Assembly: GCA_037367405.1 (NCBI GenBank)
Contig: JAZKJV010007260.1
Location: 248,001-312,000 of the forward strand
Source of the DNA: Ottelia alismoides
Lineage: Eukaryota; Streptophyta; Magnoliopsida; Alismatales; Hydrocharitaceae
Reading direction: 5' to 3'
Length of the DNA: 64,000 nucleotides
The first letter of the stretch is position 1. Every line of letters begins with the position of its first letter. The notes below the pieces were generated by a model. It worked only from the letters and a program-made list of their open reading frames with translations. It made no database searches and was not told the origin of the DNA. Below are positions 36,254 through 44,741 of the stretch, one piece after another. The position numbers and the translations under genes were made by a program.

Positions 36254-38532
36254 CACTACAAGAAGGAGTAGAACAGGCGACGGTCGTAGACCGTCCCCTC
36301 TGAGTAGAGAACCGTCCCCTTTGATCAAAGGAGACGGTTGTCAGTCCGTCCCCTTTGGTGACGTCCCATTTGATCAGAGGGGACGGTTTCTGTGAACGTC
36401 CCCTATTTTCAACCAAAGAGGACGGTCATGACCGTCCCATTTGTTCATATCAAATGAGACGGTCATGGGCGTCGCCTTTGGTGACCATTAGAGGGGACGA
36501 TTGCGACCGTCCCCTTTGATGTCATTTTTACAAAAAAAATATGGAGCTACTACTAGGAATACCATGTTATACCTTTTAAGATAAATGAGCTCCAAGCATT
36601 AGATTGATCATAAAATTAATATCCAGGACATATGGTCAACCCACACTAAATATTGTGTTCTACCAACACTATATCTCTTTGTTAATCCAAGTCATGATGT
36701 TCGATTTTTATCCTTCTCTAAGACCTAAATAAATCCGACAAACAATTAAAACTCATTTCCAACCAATACCCAGACATGTACATATAAATCACCATAGTGT
36801 TATGAACGATGTTCTTATATCACATCTCTCTCAGATAGAATATCACTGCATTCCGTTGTAGCTCTTTTTTGGTCTTTTCATGAGCCACTTCCAAGAGTTG
36901 ACAATATAACACTTAAGACGCATATAAACACCTATACAAAAATATGCGAATTACCAAGTGTTATCCACTCACATTCCTTGCAATCATAAGATGATCCTAC
37001 ATTGTAAAAAAGTGTGATCAATAAACTACATCCATTCTTCAAAAAAATTGAAGTAAATTTATTTAGTTCAAAATAGACTTAATTACTTTTTCATCATCCT
37101 ATAATATCCACATTCTAGTCTCCTTATATCCTCTCAATTGCTTCCATCAATAATGGTGCTTCCTTTCCATTTCTTGTGTTTTGAAACTATTGTAAAACAT
37201 GACAATTGCATACGAATTTATATAAACTTTAAGAAAAAGAAAATCCAATGAAACAAGGAATGTACCTTCTTAGTAGAGGTACCTATAACAAATATTCATA
37301 GCTGCACGAGAAAAAATAGACATAGATATCAATTTTTAGACAATGCATATCTATGTTTATTGTAAACATGCAATGCTCCCATGTTCGATGATGTCGCTCT
37401 TCTTCTCTATACGTGGCCAAAATCACCTCTTGTCATATGCACATCTCCTCTAGTGAAGAACATGGATGCCTTCAAGCAAGGATAGGTTAACAGTTAGTGA
37501 CAAAAATGATTAAAAATCATCATGTAATAGTGCATATTGGTGATATTATACTATCATGTTTGTATTTTACATCAACAATATAAAAACATAGCAAACTAGG
37601 TCGAACGAGATGACAAGCACAATCGAAGGCGGAGTAGGAAACACGATGGAGAAGGATACCACGATAGCGAAGAAAGAACACGATAGCGATGAGGAAACAC
37701 GGAGCAAGACATGAGCACCACGATGAAGGAGCACCACAACATCTCATCAGTGTTGCACCACCCATATCGACGATAGAGAGAGAGAGGAGAATGAAGAATG
37801 GAGCAAACTAGGGAAAATGATCAGGTTGGAGCCAGTTTTCTCGAAGACACCATCGGGGACGGTCGTTTTTACCGTCCTTGATGGTGTCTACTATGTCAAT
37901 ATATCTTCTCCAATAGAGAGGGGACGGTCATGATGCTACCAAAGGGGACGGCCATAATTACCGTCGCCTTTGGTCATCCTCGACGAGGGGTTAATGGGAC
38001 GATGCCAGAAGCATAGAGGGGACGGTCAAAACCGTCCCCTATAGGTGCTTTCACCCACAAAAGCATACAGTGAGCAATTAGGGCAAAGGGGCACGTTTTA
38101 ACGACCCTCCCCTTTGGTCTGGGATAGAGGGGACGGTCAAAGCCGTCCCCTATAGGTGCTTTCATTCACAAAAACACCTAAACAAGAGGGACGCTTTTAA
38201 TGACCGTCCCCTTTGGTCACGTTAATATAAGGGACGATTAAACCATCCCTCTGAGTTACATTTTGCGACGCCAACAGGAAATCAGATGGGACGGTTATAA
38301 CCGTCCCTAAAGGTCCATGTGCAGAAAAATTTCAAGCAGAAGTTTATAAATGGAAGGGACGGATTGACAACCGTCCCTAAATATGCGTTCAGAAGGGACG
38401 GTCAATTTAGAACGTCCCCTATGCTTTTCATACGGGACGTTTGTGGCGCAACCGTCCCCTTTGATCACAGAGGGGACGGTTGTGCTTTAACCGTCCCATT
38501 TATCGTCCCGAAAGATCCTACAGTTTGTAGTG
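36254..38532. mobile_element. Non-autonomous CACTA element (2279 bp)
   Basis: Ends are CACTACAAGAAGG on the left and GTTTGTAGTG on the right, flanked by a perfect 3-bp duplication CTA (36251-36253 and 38533-38535), diagnostic of the CACTA/En-Spm superfamily. Both subterminal regions are packed with GGGACGGT and ACCGTCCC words, often facing each other as short palindromes. The right side holds a roughly 115-bp unit with GAGGGGACGGTCAAA...CCGTCCCCTATAGGTGCTTTCA repeated near 38015 and 38130. The core (about 36540-37840) is AT-rich without a transposase frame, so movement would need an enzyme supplied elsewhere. Confidence 0.9.
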
Positions 38533-38535
38533 CTA

Positions 38536-39304
38536 TGAAGATATTTCTAAATTAGTTTTCCTTCTTACAAAGCATTCGATATTGTACAACACATCTACAA
38601 AGTTAACATCGTCTCCACATATGCACCTTTAGTTTTAACGTAGTAGATTATTTCCTTTTTACGTAAATGTAGAATTATTTTAATGTATGGATTCTAAGAG
38701 ATTTGGCTATTCAAAATCATCAAGTAATAGGTTTGTACAGAAAGCTCTCTCCCATTTTGAGGGCTACTCTTCTCAATTATATCTTCTCTGCATTTGATTA
38801 TGAAGCATAAGCTCAAGGGGTGAGCCTATGTTATTACTTTTGAAAAGTAATTCTCCTAAGCTCATAAAATTGTCATCCTTAAGAGTAAAATTGCAATCAT
38901 TAAATTTCTACTCTTAAATAGTTAATTTTTTATTAAATTGTCAAAAGATTTTTATTACATGATGCACCACTCATGGTATTTTGAAATTTCTAATTTATTT
39001 CGACAAATATGTTATATCAGTGTCCATATTTAAAAATTTACAATCTTATATGCCCAATGCATAAGATTTTGAGGATACCTCTAGTGTAGATATGAGGAAG
39101 TTCTACTTAAGACTTTTTCTAAATAACTCCTAATTTATTTGCTTCTTTCACTGCATTTTGATATTTGAATTGCATCTGTAATCGTCAAAGAAACAATCAA
39201 GCAACTCTGTAAGATACAAATGCTAGTTTGAAATATGATTTTATATTCCTCTCATCAGGTCTCTTCTTGCCTTTTATACAACACTATGGGGGAAAATCAA
39301 CAGC
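38536..39304. other. AT-rich sequence without a recognised gene
   Basis: Absent from copy 1 of the segmental duplication. A pyrimidine tract with CTCATCAG near 39250-39258 could be a splice acceptor for the frame that follows. Confidence 0.4.
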
Positions 39305-39784
39305 ATGAGCAGGAAGAAGAAGCATTGTTGTGAAGTGGAATCGTCGTTATCGTCAAATTATAGGCTTCCTCCTGACACTGAGGCTTCCTTCGGTGAAAGG
39401 GGAAAGACACAAGCATTCTTAAGACTATCTGATGGGAGTTGTGAAATCAAGCGATATAGCAATGTTCGTGGTTGTCTGGCAACTCCTCAGGGGTGGATGG
39501 TTGGTACCACAGAAGATGAACAACTGCATCTATTACATTTTAGGAATGATAGGAATATTTACTGCTACAGCATGAAGGATGGATGTACCATCGGAGCTCA
39601 ACCTCGCCAAAGCATATGTCACAAGCACTTTTCACCAAAGTGGGTGGTGACGCCTCCATATTCTTTTGCAGATCAAGAAGAAGGTTGGTTGACATTATTT
39701 ATTAGAAGAGTTCTGGGAACCCATGAAGATGTGTATCCGTCTGATGCTCTTGCTCTTGTTGGATTCTCCATGCCTAGTGGTTAA
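39305..39784 (+). CDS. Unrecognised 159-codon frame, perhaps a terminal exon
   Basis: Codes for a protein with a basic start (MSRKKKHCCEV), then CLATPQGWMVGTTEDEQLHLLHF and a C-terminal DVYPSDALALVGFSMPSG. The CLATPQGW stretch loosely resembles the repeated unit of plant DUF295/F-box-associated proteins; this is a weak resemblance, not an assignment. The intron-like tract upstream suggests it may be a last exon. Another ATG at 39286 is in a different frame. It lies in a segment found only in copy 2 and could be a captured gene fragment. Confidence 0.35.
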   Translation: MSRKKKHCCEVESSLSSNYRLPPDTEASFGERGKTQAFLRLSDGSCEIKRYSNVRGCLATPQGWMVGTTEDEQLHLLHFRNDRNIYCYSMKDGCTIGAQPRQSICHKHFSPKWVVTPPYSFADQEEGWLTLFIRRVLGTHEDVYPSDALALVGFSMPSG

Positions 39785-39925
39785 TCCAACAGATTACTTC
39801 TAATTATCTATTTTTTCCGTAAATTGATATGCAAAAGCATGTGTTACTTTCGAAGGTGGCCGTGATCATGTTGTTGTGATGATCCAATCCTACACTACAA
39901 AATCTGTCATCCTCAAGGTATAATT

Positions 39926-40489
39926 GGGTACAAAAACAGAGAGCAATATCAAAGGCAGAGTTTTTTTAGCCATCGCAGACATCCCCGACGAGCGATCACC
40001 ACGTCCCGGTGAAAGCCCCCGAGCCAGAACACCTACAATAAGAGAAAAGTAATTTCACGAGGAACAACCCGTAATAGCTCTGGATCCACTCATGGAGAAG
40101 ACAATTCTCCACTTTCCCGTTGTTGATCTCCTCTCACCTTTTTCCCTCTGAGAGAATCTTACATGGGCGATGTTGTTACTTGCCTCTGCTTCATTATTGC
40201 AGGATGTTAAACGTCACAAGACCCATTTTATGCTTTACAAATTAAACAGAAAAAAACCCAGAAAATAAGAAATAAATCATGTGTTATCAAGGAAAGGTTT
40301 AAATAGAACTTTGCATCTCTTAATATCCCGTACTAGCAGCAAACTCATAAAATTCCGCCTACACGAGCCACCCGAGCAAGGTGTACTTTTCCACTTTCGA
40401 ATGCTAATCAGCACACGGGCAGGACTCGTAACATTCCAAGAGGCTTCGGCCATCACCATTGCTCCGAAAATGCCATTCATGAGCAACCA
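39926..40489. other. Intergenic sequence, nothing recognised
   Basis: No supported gene. Two short frames on opposite strands (40277-40535) look accidental. Confidence 0.4.
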
Positions 40490-40710
40490 CTACCAACAAG
40501 TGGGCACCACTAACATACAGGGGCATGTTTGCTAATTCCCAACCGTGACATGAGTAGACATCCAAGTGGGCACAACAAACCGCCTGAAGCGATTCTATAA
40601 AAGCAAAGGACGGAACATATATAACTCAAACATTAAAATGTCCAAGTCCAGCGCCATCATGAACATCTTCCGGACTTTAACTCAAACATATAAACTTTAA
40701 CTCAAACATT
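40490..40710 (+). promoter_or_regulatory. Promoter-like region and gene start of exonuclease locus 2
   Basis: Resembles the upstream region of locus 1 (about 24990-25200): both have GGGGCATNTTTGCTAATTCCCAACC and a TATA-like word (TTCTATAAAAGC here near 40594). ATGTCCAAGTCCAGCGCC at about 40640 parallels ATGTCGAAGTCGAGCACC at 25199. After about 12 codons the gene body is missing, and the C-terminal part joins at about 40711. The 5' half of the gene was therefore deleted here. Confidence 0.55.
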
Positions 40711-41170
40711 AAAGTTGCTCCGGGAAAACAGGGAGACACTATCGAGGCCGACAGGGCTGCGGGAGTTGGTCGAGGGGACGTGGGGGAGGGACATCTTCCG
40801 GAAGAGGAAGGCTGTCGGTATTGCGGAGATGGCTGAGGTGACCATCGCGGGGATGAGGGTGGAGAGGAGGCCAGACAATGTCAATGTACCGGAACACTGC
40901 CGGTGGAACGACACGGAACGGCTCGCCTACGCTGTCAGGGATGCCTTCCTGTGATGCGAGAATGCGGACATGTGCATCGCCAAAGGATATCGCGGGCCCC
41001 TCCTCTAATAGATATTCTCGTTGCCTTCTGTTTTGGTTACGTGTTCGATCTTTCCATGGAGATGCAATGTTGTTGTTTGGATGTTCACTGTAATGTTTCT
41101 GTTTGTTTGAATGTTGCCTTCCTATCAAATAGTATACTGTTTCTGCCTTATATCCCTACATATGCGGCTT
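40711..41170 (+). pseudogene. Array unit 1 (partial)
   Basis: Lacks the left ~50 bases of a standard unit. Coding similarity is LLRENRETLSRPTGLRELVEGTW...ERLAYAVRDAFL, then a stop where other units read CRE. Closest by eye to unit 8 (shared PTGLREL and RRPDNVNV). Confidence 0.75.
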
Positions 41171-41683
41171 ACAGGCAATCACCGAAAATTTTGCAAGAAA
41201 ATTTTGCTAAAGAGGGACGCAGAGAAGCTGCTTCGGGAGAACTGGGTGACACTGTCGAGGCCAACGGAGCTGCGGGAGTTGGTTGAGGGGACGTGGGGGA
41301 GGGACATCCTCTGGAATAGGAAGGTTGTTGGCGTTGCGGAGATGGCAGAGATGGCCATCGCGGGGATGAGGGTGGAGAGGAGGCCAGACATCGTCGACGT
41401 GCCGGAACACTACCGTTGGAATGACACGGAGCGGCTCGCCTACGCTGCTAGGGATGCCTTCCTGTGCCGCGAAATCGCTGACATGTGCATCACCGGGGGA
41501 TATCGTGGGGTCCTCCTCTCACAGATATTCTCGTTACCTTCCGTTTTGGTTACGTATTCGATCTTTTCATGGAGATGGAACGATGTTGTTTGGATGTTCA
41601 CTGTAATGTTTCTGTTAGTTTGAATGTTGCCTTCCTATCAAATAATATATTGTTTCTGCCTTATATCCCTACATATGCGGCTT
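41171..41683 (+). pseudogene. Array unit 2 (type A)
   Basis: A 170-codon frame is open from 41111 to 41623, starting in the 3' flank of unit 1 and covering the whole exonuclease-like segment. Type A marks are LRELVEGTWGRDILWNRKVVGV and YRGVLLS. Confidence 0.75.
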
Positions 41684-42195
41684 ACAGGCAATCACCGAAA
41701 ATTTTGCAAGAAAATTTTGCTAAAGACGGACGCAGAGAAGCTGCTCTGGGAGAACAAGGTGACACTGACGAGGCCGACGGAGTGCGGGAGTTGGTCGAGG
41801 GGACGTGGAGGAGGGACATCTTCAGGAAGTGGAAGGTTGTCGGTGTTGCGGAGATGGCTGAGGTGGCCATCGCGGAGATGAGGGTGAAGAGGAGGTCAGA
41901 CATCCTCAACGTACCGGAACACTACCGATGGAACGACACGGAGCGGCTCGCCTACGCTGCCAGGGAAGCCATCCTGTGTCGCGATATCACGGACATGTGC
42001 ATCGCCAGAGGATATCGCGGGCCACTCCTCTCATAGATATTCTCGTTGCCTTCTGTTTTGGTTACGTGTTCGATCTTTTCATGGAGATGCAATGTTGTTG
42101 TTTGGATGTTCACTGTAATGTTTCTGTTTGTTTGAATGATGCCTTCCTGTCAAATAGTATATTGTTTCTGCCTAATATCCCTACATATGCGGCTT
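41684..42195 (+). pseudogene. Array unit 3 (type B)
   Basis: A one-base loss (GGAGTGCGGG for GGAGCTGCGGG) moves VRELVEGTWRRDIFRKWKVVGV into the frame that runs in from unit 2. This gives a fused 183-codon frame at 41485-42036. Confidence 0.75.
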
Positions 42196-42707
42196 ACAGG
42201 CAATCACCGAAAATTTTGCAAGAAAATTTTGCTAAAGAGGGACGCAGAGAAGCTGCTCCAGGAGAACAGGGTGAAACTGACGAGGCCAACGGAGTGCGGG
42301 AGTTGGTCGAGGGGACGTGGAGGAGGGATATCTTCAGGAAGTGGAAGGTTGTCGGTGTTGCGGAGATGGCTGAGGTGGCCATCGCGGAGATGAGGGTGAA
42401 GAGGAGGCCAGACATCCTCAACGTACCGGAACACTACCGGTGGAACGACACGGAGCGGCTTGCCTACGCTGCCAGGGAAGCCATCCTGTGTCACGATATC
42501 ACGGACATGTGCATCGCCAGAAGATATCGCGGGCCCCTCCTCTCATAGATATTCTCGTTGCCTTCCGTTTTGCTTACGTGTTTGATCTTTTCATGGAGAT
42601 GCAATGTTGTTGTTTGGATGTTCATTGTAATGTTTCTATTTGTTTGAATGGTGCCTTCCTGTCAAATAGTATACTGTTTCTACCTTATATCCCTACATAT
42701 GCTGCTT
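42196..42707 (+). pseudogene. Array unit 4 (type B)
   Basis: Same base loss and same marks as unit 3. The fused frame is 206 codons (41928-42548). Confidence 0.75.
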
Positions 42708-43220
42708 ACAGGCAATCGCCGAAAATTTTGCAAGAAAATTTTGTTAAAGAGGGACGCGGAGAAGCTGCTCCAGGAGAACAGGGTGACACTGTCGAGGCCA
42801 ACGGAGCTACGGGAGTTGGTTGAGGGGACGTGGGGGAGGGACATCATCTGGAATAGGAAGGTTGTCTACGTTGCGGAGATGGCAGAGATGGCCATCGCGG
42901 GGATGAGGGTGGAGAGGAGTCCAGACATCGTCGACGTGTCGGAACACTACCGTTGGAATGACACGGAGCGGCTCGCCTACGCTGCCAGGGATGCCTTCCT
43001 GTGCCGCGAAATCGCGGACATGTGCATCGCCGGGGGATATTGTGGGGTCCTCCTCTCATAGATATTCTCGTTGCCTTCCGTTTTGGTTACGTATTCGATC
43101 TTTTCATGGAGATGGAACGATGTTTTTTGGATGTTCAATGTAATGTTTCTGTTTGTTTGAATGTTGCCTTCCTATCAAATAATATATTGTTTCTGCCTTA
43201 TATCCCTACATATGCGGCTT
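42708..43220 (+). pseudogene. Array unit 5 (type A)
   Basis: Very close to unit 2 (shared DI-x-WNRKVV and GVLLS). The open frame 42648-43061 ends at YCGVLLS. Confidence 0.75.
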
Positions 43221-43734
43221 ACAGGCAATCACCGAAAATTTTGCAAGAAAATTTTGCTAAAGAGGGACGCGGAAAAGCTGCTCCGGGAGAACAGGGTGAC
43301 ACTGATGAGGCCGACGGAGTGCGTGAGTTGGTCGAGGGGACGTGGAGGAGGGACATCTTCAGGAAGTGGAAGGTTGTCGGTGTTGCGGAGATGGCTGAGG
43401 TGGCCATCGCGGAGATGAGGGTGAAGAGGAGGCCAGACATCCTCGACGTGCTGGAAAACTACCGGTGGAACGACACGGAGCGGCTCGCCTACACTGGTTG
43501 GGATGCTTTCCTGTGCTGCGAGATCACGGACATGTGCATCGCCGTAGATATCGCGGGCCCCTCCGCTCATAGGTATTCTCGTTGCCTTCCGTTTTGGTTA
43601 CGTGTTTGATCTTTTCATGGAGATGCAACGTTGTTGTTGTTGTGATGTTTGCTGTAATGTTTCTGTTTGTTTGAATGATGCCTTCCTGTCAAATAGTATA
43701 TTGTTTCTGCCTTATATCCCTACATATGCGGCTT
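43221..43734 (+). pseudogene. Array unit 6 (type B)
   Basis: Type B marks as in units 3 and 4; fused frame 43001-43609 (202 codons). The C-terminal motif is altered (LAYTGWDAFLCCEI), and the usual stop after PLLS is lost. Confidence 0.75.
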
Positions 43735-44231
43735 ACAGGCAATCATCGAAAATTTTGCTAAAGAGGGACGTAGAGAAGCTGCTCTGAGAGAACAGGGTGA
43801 CACTATCGAGGTCGCCCCTGAGCTACGGGAGTCGGACGAGGGGACGTGGGGGAGGGATATCTTCCGGAAGAGGAAGGTTGACGGCGTTGCAGAGATTGCA
43901 GAGGTGGCCATCGCAGGGATGAGGGTGGAGAGGAGGCCAGACAGCGTCGACGTGCCGGAACACTACCGGTGGAATGACACGGAGCGGCTCGCCTACGCTG
44001 CCAGGGAAGGCCTTCCTGTGTCGCGAGATCACAGACATGTGCCGGGGGATATCGCGGGCCCCTCCTCTCATAGATATTCTCATTGCCATTCGTTTTGGTT
44101 ACGTGTTGATCTTTTCATGGAGATGCAATTTTGTTGCTTGGATGTTCGCTGTAATGTTTCTATTTGTTTAAATGTTGCCTTCCTGTCAACTAGTATACTG
44201 TTTCTGCCTTATATCCCTACATATGCGGCTT
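43735..44231 (+). pseudogene. Array unit 7 (short variant)
   Basis: 497 bp. It has lost about 13 bases at the doubled AAAATTTTGC, leaving one copy. A one-base gain in CCAGGGAAGGCCTTCC shifts the frame before the Y-x3-D motif. Confidence 0.75.
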
Positions 44232-44741
44232 ACAGGCAATCACCGAAAATTTTATAAGAAAATTTTGCTAAAGAGGGACGCAGAGAAGCTTCTCTCGGAG
44301 AACAGGGAGACACTATCGAGGCCGACGGGGCTGCGGGAGTTGGTCGAGGGGACGTGGGGGAGGGACATCTTCCGGAAGAGGATGGCTGTCAGTGTTGCGG
44401 ATATGGTTGAGGTGGCCATCGCGGGGATGAGGGTGGAGAGGAGGCCAGACAATGTCAACGTATCGGAACACTACCGGTGGAACGACACGGAACGGCTCGC
44501 CTACGCTGCCAGGGATGCCTTCCTGTGCCGTGAGATCGCGGACATGTGCATCGTCGGGGATATCACGGGCCCCTCCTCTCATAGATATTCTCGTTACCTT
44601 CCGTTTTGGTTACGTGTTCGATCTTTTCATGGAGATGCAACGTTGTTATTTGGATGTTCACTGTAATGTTTATGTTTGTTTAAATGTTTCCTTCCTGTCA
44701 AATAGTATAATGTTTATGCCTTATATCCCTACATATGCGGC
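44232..44741 (+). pseudogene. Array unit 8, interrupted by element C
   Basis: The open frame 44172-44666 (164 codons) covers the full segment, including ERLAYAARDAFLCREIADM. The unit stops at GCGGC (44737-44741), where the element C LTR begins. Confidence 0.78.
44737..44741. repeat. Predicted target-site duplication of element C (left copy)
   Basis: GCGGC directly precedes the LTR. In intact units the next bases are TTACAGGC, so GCGGCTTACAGG should follow the right LTR beyond the window. Confidence 0.6.

Larger units (their letters stand above)
34216..39925 (+). repeat. Segmental duplication, copy 2, with later insertions
   Basis: Direct-orientation counterpart of 20615-22585. It is split by a 324-bp CACTA-type element (35835-36158), a 2.3-kb CACTA element (36254-38532) and the segment 38536-39785, which copy 1 lacks. 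It also holds 34715-34945, absent from copy 1. That segment is bounded by AAAATCAAT on both sides, which points to a microhomology deletion in copy 1. Homology resumes at about 39790 with ATTACTTCTAATTATCTATTTTTT and ends near 39925. Confidence 0.75.
40711..44741 (+). repeat. Tandem array of eight ~512-bp units derived from an exonuclease-like gene
   Basis: The landmark ACAGGCAATC(A/G)(C/T)CG recurs at 41171, 41684, 42196, 42708, 43221, 43735 and 44232, so units are 512-514 bp except one of 497. The first unit is partial. Each carries about 115 codons homologous to the C-terminal part of the Werner-like pseudogene (DAEKLLRE to YRGPLLS), then its 3' flank, then about 45 bases with AAAATTTTGC twice. 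The last unit is cut by the LTR of element C at GCGGC, exactly where the next ACAGG would follow, so the array probably continues beyond element C outside the window. Confidence 0.92.

Noticed and set aside
36290..38510. CRISPR-like array suggested by repeated GGGACGGT/ACCGTCCC words
   Set aside because: Spacing is irregular, words face both ways, and the block sits inside a CACTA element with clear ends; this is a plant genome.
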